From Calamus simplicifolius (Eukaryota; Streptophyta; Magnoliopsida; Arecales; Arecaceae), in the NCBI GenBank assembly GCA_900491605.1, contig UESW01005010.1, positions 62,001 through 126,000 on the forward strand: a DNA stretch of 64,000 nt, given 5' to 3'. The notes under the pieces are model-generated. The model saw only the letters and a list, made by a program, of their open reading frames with translations. It was not told the origin of the DNA and searched no databases. Below are positions 1 to 10,671 of this stretch, in pieces. Every line of letters starts with the position of its first letter. The first letter of the stretch is position 1. Position numbers and translations under genes: made by a program.

Positions 1-480
1 AAGATCACTCGGCCCTACCGAGGATTCAAAAAGATTATATTTTACTTGATGCGGCCAAGGTACGTAGATATCACTCAGCTCGGCTGAGGCTTCAAAGATT
101 ATATTTTACTTGGCGCGGCCAAAGTACGAAGGTCTCTCAGCCCTACCGAGGTTTGCAAAGTATATTTTACTTAGCACGGCCAAGGTACGGAGATATCACT
201 CAGCTTGGCCGAGGCTTCAAAGATTATATTTTACTTGGCGCGGTCAAGGTACGAAGTCTCTTGGCCCTGCCAAGGTTTGCAAAGTATATTTTACTTAGCG
301 CGGCCAAGGTACAGAGATCACTCGACCCTACTAAGGATTCAAAAAGATTATATTTTACTTGGCGTGGCCAAGGTATGGAGACATCACTCGGCTCGGCTGA
401 GGCTTCAAAGATTATATTTTACTTGGCGTGGCCAAGGTACGGAGATCACTCGGCCCTGCCGAGGCTTCAAAAGATTATAT
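1..480. repeat. Tandem repeat, about 62-bp unit, downstream of Tat element 1 pol
   Basis: About eight imperfect copies of a unit holding an AT-rich core (TATATTTTACTTGG) followed by GCGGCCAAGGTACGGAGAT and a CTCGGC...GCCGAG inverted pair. On the minus strand it lies just beyond the integrase C-terminus of the element that fills 632-8103, the position where the other Tat elements here also keep tandem repeats (31150-31320 and 48290-48660). I infer it is the element's 3' untranslated region and that its antisense gene and 3' LTR lie off the left edge. Confidence 0.8.
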
Positions 481-631
481 AGCAAGACCTGCTTCTCATT
501 GCAGTTTTCAGGGAAAAGTAATCGAAACAAAAACTTTGCGAACTTTTGGAAGTTAAATTCAACGCAATGAATAAGGTAAGTTTAGTGAAGGCGTACTCTT
601 ACTGATGATAGATGCAAAGATTATCCGAGTT

Positions 632-1640
632 TCATGTCTGGAGGATAGATTTTCCATTCAAATCTTGGAGTTTGTAGGTGCCGGGTCTAATTACCTCTAC
701 AAATTGGTAGGGATCCTTCCAGTTTGGGGATAGTTTCCCTTGCTCTAGTAGCTTTGACATGGATGCCTTCCGAAGTACCATATCGCTCGGAAGAAAAGAC
801 TTCCCTTTGACTCTGGTGGAGTGATAGCGGGCTACTCTTTGTCGATAGGTGGCCATTCGGATTCGGGCCTTCTCCTTGACTTCTTCTATTAAATTAAGAT
901 TAGTTCGGAGTTGCTCATCATTGGATTCCTCTGAATAGCTTTCCATGCGAGGGGAGGGGAGCCCGACCTCCACAAGAATAACAGCTTCCATACCAAAAGC
1001 CATCTTAAATGAAGTTTGGCCTATGGGTATCCTTTCAGTAGTTTGGTAGGCCCACAACACATGGTGGAGCTCTTCTGCCCATCTGTCTCGTGCCCGGTTG
1101 AGCCAAACTTTAATTCCTTATAGGAGAGTTCGGTTGGTTACCTCGGCCTCCCCATTGGCTTGAGGATGTCCGACTGATGTCAGGCGATGAAGAATGTTGT
1201 AATCCTTGCAGAATTTTTGGAACTTAGGATTATCGAATTGCTTTCTGTTGTCTATGATGATAGTGTGGGAAAGGCCGAAATGATAGATGATAGACCTCCA
1301 TATGAAGTCCTTAGCCCGAGCTTCGGTTATCTGGGTGACTGCTTTAGCTTTGACCCACTTGGTGAAATAATCGATTGCAACAAACAAGAACTTTCTTTGC
1401 CCCGTTACGAGGGGGAAAGGACCGAGGATATCCATTCCCCATTTGATGAAAGGCCAGGGGGATGATATAGAAGTTAGGTGAGCAGAGGGGAGCCTTTAGA
1501 CATTTGAGTGTCGCTGGCACAATCACAGGCTCGAACAAGGTCATCAGCATCTCTCTGCATCGTTGGCCAATAATACCCTGGCGCAACACTTTGTGGCACA
1601 GGACCCGACCGCCAAGATGATTACCGCAGATGCCTTCATG
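632..1640 (-). pseudogene. Integrase region of element 1 pol (decayed)
   Basis: Would insert the cDNA into the genome. The core domain (1118-1435) begins MDILGPFPLVTGQ and shows the acidic triad: Asp in AIDYFTKW, Asp in IIIDNRKQFD and Glu in NGEAEVTNR. The C-terminal part (632-1060) holds the Tat-like stretch with IGQTSFKMAFGMEAV and ends shortly after YKLQDLNGKS, without a chromodomain. A stop in place of an expected codon separates core and C-terminus near 1118, and a frameshift separates the zinc-binding N-terminus (about 1480-1640). It is therefore not translatable as one protein. Confidence 0.8.
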
Positions 1641-1699
1641 AACCTCCCGAAGAGCATAATCAACCTCCAACGGTCGGAGGCATTTGAGTAATGGTATAG

Positions 1700-2569
1700 A
1701 GAAGGATCGCTTATACAGCCGATCATCAATCAAAACATAATGAGATGATTGCATGTTTAGTTTCCTTGCTTCTTTTCTGTCAGTGGGTAGCAACCCTTCT
1801 TTGAGATATTTGTGCAGGGGATCTATCCAAGACGATTCGATGTCGACCTGTATTATCTGATCAGCATCGGCAATGCTGAATTTCTCTAGAACTTCCAAGT
1901 GAAACCTCCGCTCAAGGTTCATCGAGTCCGTAGTCGCCACACGGGACAAAAGGTCGGCGTGCGCATTTTCAGCCCTTGGGACCTGAATAATCTTAAATTT
2001 AGCAAAGTAGGAAGATAGATCACGCATCTTTTGAAGATACCAAATCATGTTCGGTTTCGAGCCTTGAATTCTCCTTGCACCTGGCCTGCCACTAACTAAG
2101 AGTCAGTGTAGACATTTAGTTTTTCGACTTTGAGCTCGTGGGCGACACGGAGTTCGGTGAGCAGAGCTTCATACTCTACTTCATTGTTTGAGGCCGGAAA
2201 GGAGAAGCGGATGCCATATTCGAAAGTTGCCCCCTCGAACTGGTGAGGACTAGACCGGCATCAGAACCGCTCGCACTGGAGGATCCATCGGCATGAAGCA
2301 ACCATGGGGCACTGGGCTTTGGTTGTCTAGGGGTGTTCAAAGCAGAGCCATCTTCGAGTATGGTGCATTCAAGGAGGAAATCTGCCAGGACCTAGGTTTT
2401 AATGGCTGGGCGAGGCTGATACTGAATGTCATGTTTGCTCAGCTCGATAGCCCATTTGGTCATTCTTCTCGATGCTTTCGAATGATGGATAATTGACTTG
2501 ATGGGTTGGTTGGTTAAGACTGTGACAGTGTGCGCTTAGAAATACGGTCGCAACTTTCGGACCAATGTT
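1700..2569 (-). pseudogene. RNase H region of element 1 pol, C-terminal part
   Basis: Would degrade the RNA strand of RNA:DNA hybrids. The frame around 1700-2048 includes the end of the RNase H domain (IIQVPRAENAHADLLSRVA, which keeps the conserved H-A-D) and the linker to the integrase zinc finger. The adjoining 2050-2560 segment, in another frame, matches the N-terminal half of the domain, including the YELKVEKLNV-like region. It is cut at 2570-2574 by the solo LTR and resumes at 3809. Frameshifts make it nonfunctional. Confidence 0.65.
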
Positions 2570-2574
2570 ACTAG

Positions 2575-3803
2575 TGATAGAGATATAGACTAAAAGATAT
2601 GCTTTATGTTATGTCTTTATATTTTAATGAGAATTCATTTCGAGCAATGTATGCCATTTACTATATATGTGCATGTGTCTAGTATTTACAAAGAGTATTT
2701 GATCTAGTGTGTAGAGTACGGCTTGCACACAGAAGACTAGATCATCTGTTCTTTTGGAATACAAGTTTATTGTTCACAGTTTTAGATGGAATTGGACACA
2801 CCATCAGTAGAACTATAGCATAAATTTTTAGTAGGTCTGTCTTGACTACGGGGAATGGTTTATTCTAACTATTTGTGCTAGTACACTTTGTGTGTATTGA
2901 ACAGGACCCAGTTGAGTTAATTATTTTATACTGACTTTATAAAATAATTTAAACCTCATGAATATTATGATTACTTATGCTCTTAATCCGAATTCTATTT
3001 CTAGACATGTGTATATAGTGATTATTGCTTTGATTACACATAGAGTGAGATTTTATATGAGTCAATAAACTCAGTGGGTTGGGCAATAACATTATATATA
3101 TGATGAATATTAATAGTTGAAGGAAACCACGTTCTGATAAAATGGATTGATGATATCCCCTTGAGGAAGCTTATAAGTTTTGATTGTATCAAATCTTGCA
3201 AGTGGATTTTGAATCCGATACATCAAATAAGTTAAGTGGATAGGTCTCAAGGATAATAAAAGCCAATTAAATTATGTTGTCAGTAATTAAATTTAATTGG
3301 TGGATATATGTAATCTTAACGTGGGGAGATAATAAGTATTTAATATTAAAGGCTCGAAAATATAAATTCGAATATGATTAGGAGTACAATTATAATTCTT
3401 TAGTGGAATGAATTGTAATTTACGTAATTGAATCCTAACCCGGGGTAGGATTGGAAGATTTAATTACGTAGGAAGTCCTTTTCATATTTGCCTATTGGTC
3501 CCTGTTGTAGCCCTATAAATACCCTCTCAGTTGGTTGCTAGGGTGAACATTTTTTTGGAGAAAAAAAAATAAGAAACCCTAGGATGGCCAAGAGATCCCA
3601 CCATCTTGTGAGAGAAAGAAGGTATTTTCGGGAATACGACGGAAGGCTAAAGGTTGAGGTCGAGCAATCGAATCAAAGTGATCCAAAGTTCAAATCTGAA
3701 GGTATGATCTTGTACTCATAGATTAGAACGGTAAAAGTTTTTTTTTTGTATTACTCATATACGCTATAGCCGTAATCTTGGGGGTATTCCGTGTTCCCCA
3801 ACA
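2575..3803 (+). mobile_element. Solo LTR, 1229 bp, TSD ACTAG
   Basis: The segment starts TGATAGAGATATAG and ends GTTCCCCAACA, so it has TG...CA termini. It is flanked by a direct 5-bp duplication ACTAG at 2570-2574 and 3804-3808. Removing it and one ACTAG rejoins the element 1 RNase H region. A TATAAATA box at 3514-3521, followed by a GAGAGAAAGAAGG-rich leader, gives plus-strand LTR polarity: U3 about 2575-3540, R/U5 about 3540-3803. No internal domain or second LTR is present, which fits loss of an inserted element by LTR-LTR recombination. The parent family was not identified; a Ty1/copia or Ty3/gypsy origin is possible. Confidence 0.85.
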
Positions 3804-3808
3804 ACTAG

Positions 3809-4910
3809 AGCCAAAACCATCTTTTCAACTCGAGTATACCTCATTTCGGCATCTTTGAGCAATTTGCTGGCATAATAATTGGCTTTGGACTTTGTTCTCC
3901 TCTCTAATCAGCACAGAGCCAACAGCGCTCTCAAAGACCGCCAAGTATAGACTCAGCGTTTCCCTCGACTTTGGACTGCTGAGGATAGGTGGCGAGCCGA
4001 GGTATTTCTTGAGTCTTCAAAGGACTTTTGGCAGTCTGGGGTTCATTGAAAATTTTTGGCTGACCGAAGTTTTTTGAAGAAGGAAAGGCACTTTTTAGCT
4101 AACCGAGCAATGAAGCGATTGAGGGCCGCTATCCTTCATGTAAGACGTTGCACGTCTTTGATCGACCCCCGGGGGGCCATCTGCTGCAAGGCTTGGATCT
4201 TCTGGGTTTGCTTCGATGCCTCACTGAGAGACCATGAAGCCCAAGAACTTTCCAGAATTGACCTCGAAAGCACATTTGATCGGGTTGAGCTTTATTTGAT
4301 ACTTTCAAAGTGTTGCGAAGCTTTCCGCGAGGTCCTCAACATGTTGGGATGCCTCCTTGCTCTTCACCAGCATATTATCAACATATACCTTCATGTTCCG
4401 GTCGATTTGCTTCTTGAAGACTTTATTGACCAGCCTTTGGTAGGTGGCACCTGCATTTTTTAAACCAAAGGGCATAACTCGGTAACAATAAATACCTCGG
4501 TCGGTGATGAAGGCTATTTTTTTCTCATCCTCGGGCGCCATCCGAATCTGGTTGTAGCCTGAATAGGCATCCATGAAAGTCAATATTTGGTGGCCCAAAG
4601 TTGAATTTACAAGCTGATTGATCCGAGAAAGATGGAAGCTGTCTTTTGGGCAAGCCTTGTTGAGTATGGTGAAGTCGATGCAGATCCTCTATTTGCCATT
4701 TGATTTTTTCACCATAACCACATTCACCAGCCAATCGGGGTAATTGACTTTCCGGATGAAGTTGGCTTTAATGAGTTTGTCCACCTCCTCTTCGATAGCC
4801 TTTTGGCGCTTAGGGGCGAAGCTTCTTTTCTTCTGCTTAATCAGCCTAAATGTCTCGTCCACACTAAGGCGGTGGACCAAGACATCCGGGTCAATCCCAG
4901 GCATGTCCAA
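3809..4910 (-). pseudogene. Reverse transcriptase and RNase H start of element 1 pol
   Basis: Would copy element RNA into DNA. The palm and finger motifs are readable at 4305-4910: SFAPKRQKAIEEEVDKL, then TFMDAYSGYNQIRM, then MPFGLKNAGATYQRL, then VYVDNMLVKS. The catalytic YVDD is changed to YVDN. The downstream RT-RNase H connection lies at about 3809-4140. There is a frameshift near 4690 between the N-terminal and central parts. The other Tat copies here keep YVDD, so the N is probably decay in this copy. Confidence 0.8.
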
Positions 4911-5199
4911 TGTAGACCAAGTGAAAATGTTGGCATTCTACCAAAGGAATTCGATCAAATCTTGCCGAAGCTTTCCCTCCAGTTGTGATCTGACCTTTAT
5001 GGTTCGGTTGGGCCGAGCTTCGTCGAGTGGCACTTCTTTAATTCTTCGGCTGGCTCTCCCCGTTGTTCGGTGAAATCTTCTTGAGCATCTAGCCCATCCA
5101 CCTCGAGCTTCCTGGATTGAAGATCGGTGACAAAGCAATGCCGAGCTATGATCTGACTTTCCCGAATGACTCCCACTCCCCATTCGGTGGGGAACTTCA

Positions 5200-5560
5200 T
5201 GGCGAGATGGGGGATGAAAATGATGGTTTTGAGAGATATTTATCCTAGCTTGCCAAGGATGACATTGTAAGGAGATCGAAGCTTGGTTACAAGAAAATCC
5301 ATGAGCACAGTAGCTACACGGGGCCAAGTGCTGGCTCGGACTGCTAGAGTAATAACTCCCTCGGGGATTATGGAGTCGCCCGTAAAACCCACTAGGGTGG
5401 ATTCTATAGCTCGGAGGTTTTCTGTCCAAAATTTCAACCTCACAAAGGCATCAAAATACAAAACATTTACAGAGCTTCAACTATCGATTAAAATGCAATG
5501 TACATCATAGTTGTTCATGTTCAGGGGATACAACCAGAGCATCGTTATGGGGTACTGTAC
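5200..5560 (-). pseudogene. Aspartic protease region of element 1
   Basis: Would process the Gag-Pol polyprotein. The frame at 5240-5461 contains VLYFDAFVRL followed by the LVGFTGDS and YNVILGKLG motifs that accompany the retropepsin-like domain in Tat elements. The expected D-S/T-G active site upstream reads as a degraded IDS stretch near 5480-5500. It sits between gag and reverse transcriptase on the minus strand, as in Ty3/gypsy. It is broken by frameshifts and not translatable. Confidence 0.65.
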
Positions 5561-5659
5561 CTCCCAAAGATCTTTATCAGAAAAGAAAGTTTGTCAATCC
5601 GAACCTTCTTGGCAGATTTTCTTCCTCACCTGGCCGAGATGATGGGGAACCAGTCGCCA

Positions 5660-7165
5660 CTATCATGTTAATATTACCAATGATTGGAGGATTCGATGGA
5701 GGGAGCTGGCGAGGTTCGGGTTGGTGATTCCCTTCATTGTTTGGCTCAGGGGGTCCTCCGAATTGGTCTAGTCTGCCCCGTCAGATCAACCGCTCGATCT
5801 CATTCTGGAGCTGCTAGCAGTCCTCGGTGTCATGCCTGTGATCCCGATGGAAGCGGCAGTACTTGGTTATGTCCCTCGAGTGGCATTTCCTCGAAGAGGA
5901 GGAGGTCGAGGAATCTGGCGCTCAATCTCCATCAGGATTTGCGCTCTTGGTACGGTGAGAGGAGTGTAGCGGTCGAACCTTCGAGCCGAACTCCGGGTTC
6001 GGTCTCGAGGCGGCGGTGGAGGAGCTCTTGGCGGTGAGGCGGGCTTATATGGCGGTAGGCTCGATGCTTGTCTGAGCCCTTTGCCTCCTTCTTCTTCAGT
6101 TGCTTGGCTCGAGCTGACCTTCTCGATTCTTCAACCCTGGCATACTTATCCGCTAGGAACATCATGTCTGAAAGGCTCTTCGGGTAGTTAACCTCTAAAG
6201 CCAAGTAGAAATCCCCTTCCTTCGATACTCCTTCAGCCAAGGCAGATATGGCTACCTCGTGGTTGAGGTGGCCGACCTCCAGGAGGGCCGTATTGAAACG
6301 ACCAAGGTAATTCTTTAAAGATTCCCCCACTCTCTGCTTGACTTCGGAGAGAAAATCAGATCTCCATCATTGGCGATGACTGCTAATGAACTAGCTGATG
6401 AATAAACAACTCAGCTTGTCGAAAGAATCAATGGAACCTGGCTTCAAGCTATTAAACCAGGTTCGGGCAGATCCCCTAAGAGTGGAGGGGAAGGCTTGGC
6501 ACATGATCGCATCTGATGCTCCGTGGAACATCATGATGGATCTGAAGCTGCTCAAGTGATCGTCGAGATCAGTGGATCCGTGGTATGGCTCGATGGTGGG
6601 AAGCTTGACATGAGGAGAAATTACTTCCCTCATGATCCTCTCAGAGAAGGGAATACCCTGCTCCGCCTTTGGCTGGGACGGAGGGCTTGTCTGATGGCGT
6701 CCAACTCCTGACACCATTCTCGACGCATCTCCTGCATTAGTTGCCTAATCCCTTCATCCAAAGTGGTAGGAGGATTGGGCAATGGGAAGATGGCAGCGGT
6801 GTCGAGTCCTGGGAAGACACCGGGGAAAGAGAATGAACCGATCGAGATCTGAGCGGGCTCTTCCCTCCAGCCCGCTGCTGCATTGGCTTTGCCTTCGCAG
6901 GCTGATGATGATAGTCCACCGCTTTAGGCGGATTGGAAGAAGAGATCGCTAGTGGAACAGGGGCAGCAGCCTCTTCATGAAGCTGTGGAGCAGGAACAGC
7001 TGGGCAAGGAACCCCTTGGAGTCCCTGGACCAGCTGAGTCATGTTTGGACCTTCTGGACCAGAGTAGCGAACTGGTCCAGCGTTACTACCGTTGCCGGCG
7101 GTGAAGGAGTCTCAGCTGGCGATGGTAGCGGAGGCGCTACACCGCTAATTGGATCAGGCCTTTGA
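5660..7165 (-). pseudogene. gag of element 1 (decayed)
   Basis: Would form the cytoplasmic virus-like particle. The best pieces are at 6391-6717 (retrotransposon gag core with LPTIEPYHGSTDLDDHLSSF and SARTWFNSL) and 5932-6330 (GESLKNYLGRFNTALLEV, then VEESRRSARAKQ). A zinc-knuckle-like segment with YCRFHRDH and HDTEDC reads near 5800-5880 and contains a stop just after it. The N-terminal region near 6740-7165 is low complexity, rich in Pro, Ala and Gln. Stops and shifts separate the pieces. Confidence 0.75.
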
Positions 7166-7298
7166 GAGGCGGCCTGATCTTGAGGCTCGGATGTGGCTCT
7201 CTTCCGATTGGCCATTAAAGGATGCTTCTTCTAGTTTCAAGTCTTGTCTCCTGGGTTACAAGTTTACGGGACTTGAGACCCTTCCTCTAGTGCCAATC

Positions 7299-8103
7299 TA
7301 TTGCCACGGAAATCCATTCTCTGACTCGGGTGTGCCCTGGCTCCGGGTCCGGACGCTGGTCTCTTCGTTCGGGATGGAACCTACAAGATAGTTCACACGC
7401 AGAGGGTGTTTCGGGGGTGGCCCTCTATGGAAGACCCTTCGACACCCAAGTCATTGGAAATTCACAGCAAGCAGATATGAGGAGAAGGCTCTCGTAGAAG
7501 AGTTCCTCTAAATGGGTGTTCTTTTGAGAGCTCGGAGCTCTGATGGAGCTTTAATGGAGTTTTTCAGTATGAGAGCTAGTGAAAGCATACCTAAGAGACT
7601 TGGGGGCTATGGTATTTATAGGCGATCACCCGATTCCTTGGGCGTGTCACATGGGGTCCGAAAGCTGCCGAGATTCGAAACGGATTCGAATTAAGTTTGT
7701 TACGAGGCCAGTAGATCCGTATCTTGTCAGTTAGAGGATTGACGGTCAGGAGAGTTGGTTGATGCCTTGAGATTCAGTGATTATGTAGGTCCTAGGCCAC
7801 TTCTATGGCTCTTAGGCCACTTTTGGCATGATTCTCCGTTTGGAATCTTATTCAGTTATTGTGAATTTGAACTCTCCCGCGCTAGATTCCGCAGAGGTGT
7901 TCGAGTGCCTCGGTCTGGCCGAGGTGAGGGACAGTTTGGTTTTATGAAGTATAGGATGGCTCGGTTTGCCGAGGTATGAGGATGTCTCGGTTTGTCGAGG
8001 TAAAGGATGGTTCAGTTTGCCGAGGTACGAGGATGGTTCGGTTCGTCGGGGCGATCCGACTCTACTGAAGATGATTCGGCTTTGTCACCTTGCGGATGTG
8101 ACA
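7299..8103 (-). mobile_element. 5' LTR of element 1
   Basis: The plus-strand ends are TATTGCCACGG (7299; the expected terminal TG is mutated to TA) and GGATGTGACA (8103), so the minus-strand LTR begins TGTCACATCCGC. The length, about 805 bp, matches the other Tat LTRs here. Next to it, at about 7285-7298, a TGCCAATC tract corresponds to the putative primer-binding region of the sister elements. A minus-strand TATAAATA lies at 7613-7620. Upstream of it, in U3 (about 7900-8090), are imperfect repeats of a GGTTTGCCGAGGTAYGAGGATG unit. The outer boundary is less certain because the other LTR is outside the window. Confidence 0.65.
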
Positions 8104-9719
8104 GCTGGCCGATAGGATGTTGGGATTGGTCTTGATCCAATTGTCGATGTATATGGGCATTAATGTGATGATAATTTTATCTCTCATCAGCATCCAATAT
8201 AGACATAGCATGGAATATGAGGTATGCATTCTTCCTAATCGGGAACTTCAGCAATAAAGGAAACTCAGCACCTAGATAAAAGGCTATTGCAGTGCAGGAC
8301 CAACCTGGAGGGTTCAGTTTCTTCCTTTTAAAAGTCAAATCAAAGAAGAAATTATATCCTTCTGTTTCTCAGTTAAATTTGGGCAAGAAAAAACTTTGAG
8401 ATTTACTTTATTTCCTTCTAAGAGATATTGCATTTTTACCCTCAATATAAGTACTCTCCATTATGCTTCTACATCAACAGTTGGAAAGGTGATCATCTCT
8501 AAGGATTTGAATTTGGGGATCTCTCTCTATTTGTTATCCGTATGTTTGGGATATTTTCTTTCCCATGTGAGATCATGTAGAAGGTGTATTGAAAAACCAA
8601 ATAGCAAGGGATTCATATTTTAAATCTTTACCATCTCAACTGTAGTTACCTCATTCACCAAATCATGAGAGAATTGATTCACAATATGGTTTGAAGTAAT
8701 GCAAAAACTGCAATGACTTAGAAGTTCTATATAGAGATCTATTCAATTAATTCTCAAATATATTAAGTTATATCATGTGGATCCTTCTATTTTTCTTTAG
8801 ACTGCTTCTACATCATATATATCCGATATATGTAGATAAATCTAGACCAATATATCATCAAATAAGGATAAATTAAAATAAATTTGATATTATAATATAT
8901 AAAAACATTGAAGATCTACTTAGTAGAATTAAATTCACCAAGGAAGAGTGAGCTGCAAATTTTGAATCCAAACCTAGATTGAACAATCCAACAGATCAGG
9001 AAACTATGATTTCAACCCTAATGGAGAAAGAGAAGGGCCATTGCCTGGGCACCCACCCTCCACATCCACCTACTCACGTCTTAAGGTTCTTTCTTATCCT
9101 TCTGCTTGGCAACCACAGCCACCTCTTGTCACAATTCACTAATGCCAGCAACCTTGCCATCACTGCCATCTTCCTTTGCACTCTGCACCTTCTCTCTCGT
9201 TTGGACATTGCTATATGCCATCACCACTGAGAACAGAGAGAATCAGGGCAGCGGGTGGATCTAGCTAGAGAGCAGTGGATCAGTTGGGCCAGTGACAAGT
9301 GAGTAGACCAGAGGTTGTAATCATGATTACCCTTAGTAGAGAATGTTAGGTGACGGTTAATGCATGAAAAACCTGGAACCTGATTGTGAACATCATCTTT
9401 ACATGAATTGTGGGTTGTGTAACTCCTTTGCAGCAAGAATAAGCTGAAGTGTCTTCTTAAATCTTGTAAACACAAGGCAATGAATATGTACAGGGAAACA
9501 AACATGTAGTTTCTGTACTTAAAGAGAAGAAATATTTGCTCAAATTTAAGAGTCCCATACAGCTTATTTGTTGTCAGAGTATAAAAACAATTTTCATTAT
9601 TTGAAAACATCATATAATTCATGAGCACGAGCCTGCTGAATCAAAAGAGCATCACCTCCATGTGTGCAGGCACTAAAGTATGCAGCAAATAACACATATC
9701 CATGACCACCATGAAGTTT
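8104..9719. other. Intergenic or degenerate sequence
   Basis: AT-rich sequence with no open frame I could relate to a known family. The last 115 bases (9606-9719), read on the minus strand, are open and protein-like (see findings) and are cut by the copia insertion at 9720. Nothing else is supported. Confidence 0.4.
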
Positions 9720-10670
9720 TGTTGACCTTTTGAAAAGTTAAAAGTAAAAAAAAAATAAAAAAGGAGGGATGTTAAGGTCCCACGAGCATTAAATGCTCGC
9801 GTGGGACACTGGTGGGGCGGGATGCTAGCTGAACGCTAGCGAGCGTTCCGGAATTGAGAGCTTCGCGGAACGCTCGCGAGCGTTCCATGGTTTCGGAAAC
9901 GCTCGCGAGCGTTCCGTGATTTCCGGAAATCATTTTTCTTTTCGTTGGAAGGAACGGTAACAAGGAGGAACGGTAATATTTTTCTTATATAAATATATGG
10001 ATAATCTAAGGAAAAAGTAGTGAAAAAAAAAACTATTGCCATAAATCTTGTTACTGCAAAATCCTTGTTGGTGAAATCCTTGAAGATCTTGTTGCTGAAA
10101 TTCTTGGAGATCTTGTTGCTGCAAATCCAATCCTTGAAGATATTGTTGCTGCAATCCTTGAAGATTGTTGCTGCAATTCCAATCCTTGAAGATCTTGTTG
10201 CTGCAATCCAATCCTTGAAGATCTTGTTGCTGCAATTCCAATCCTTGAAGAAGATCTTGTTGCTGCAATTCCAATCTTTGAAGATCTTGTTGCTGCAAAT
10301 CCATGCTGTCTCAAGGAGTCTAACCAAGAAAATCTGTCTCAACAAACTACTGGTGGTAAAAGATTAATTTATCTATTTTATTATTTTATTTGGGCATCTG
10401 AAGGATCACTGGGTTTGAACCTCCACCCGATCGTGCTCGCGGTAGGAGGATCGAATCAAATCAGGTCATTGTACCTTGGGGACAATTCGCCAACAACCCG
10501 CACGAGGGGGCGAAAACTTGTCCTTAGGGCAGTGTTTAACACGCCTCGACCAGTTTGATTCTTTTTATTTTTGATTTTAATTTAAATTTCGAGTATAACT
10601 TTTCTGATTAATTTCTAGCATTTTTCTAATAAATGAATTTTGCAAAAGAAAAAAATAAATTTTTCTAACA
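9720..10670 (+). mobile_element. 5' LTR of the copia element (951 bp)
   Basis: U3 carries a cluster of GC-rich palindromes at about 9779-9925, including the perfect 20-bp palindrome GGAACGCTCGCGAGCGTTCC at 9867-9886. A TATATAAATATAT promoter element is at about 9986-9998. Transcribed R/U5 then carries about eight copies of a roughly 30-bp unit (core CTTGAAGATCTTGTTGCTGC) at about 10070-10305, followed by a conserved GC-rich leader. GAAAACTTGTCCTTAG at 10512-10527 is the exact reverse complement of the 16 nt just inside the LTR. Confidence 0.9.
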
Positions 10671-10671
10671 G

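Larger units (their letters stand above)
1..8103 (-). mobile_element. Tat-type Ty3/gypsy retrotransposon (element 1), 3' end off window
   Basis: Read on the minus strand, the order is 5' LTR (7299-8103), gag (about 5660-7165), protease (about 5200-5560), reverse transcriptase (about 4140-4910), RNase H (about 3809-4100 plus 1700-2569), integrase (632-1640) and a 3' tandem repeat (1-480). Protease-RT-RNase H-integrase is the Ty3/gypsy order. The gag motif with YCRFHRDH and HDTEDC, the absence of a chromodomain and the post-pol repeats fit the Tat lineage. All frames carry stops or shifts, and pol is interrupted by a solo LTR at 2575-3803. The 3' LTR is not in the window. Confidence 0.85.

Noticed and set aside
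8979..9628. ORFs at 8979-9230 (+) and 9221-9628 (-) as genes
   Set aside because: No recognisable domain, no promoter or splice context, and codon composition like the surrounding AT-rich DNA.
10020..10367. Long open frames made of Leu/Gln/Ser-rich repeats in both copia LTRs (also 15711-16229)
   Set aside because: They are translations of the 30-bp LTR tandem repeat on both strands in several frames; no start context or protein family supports them.
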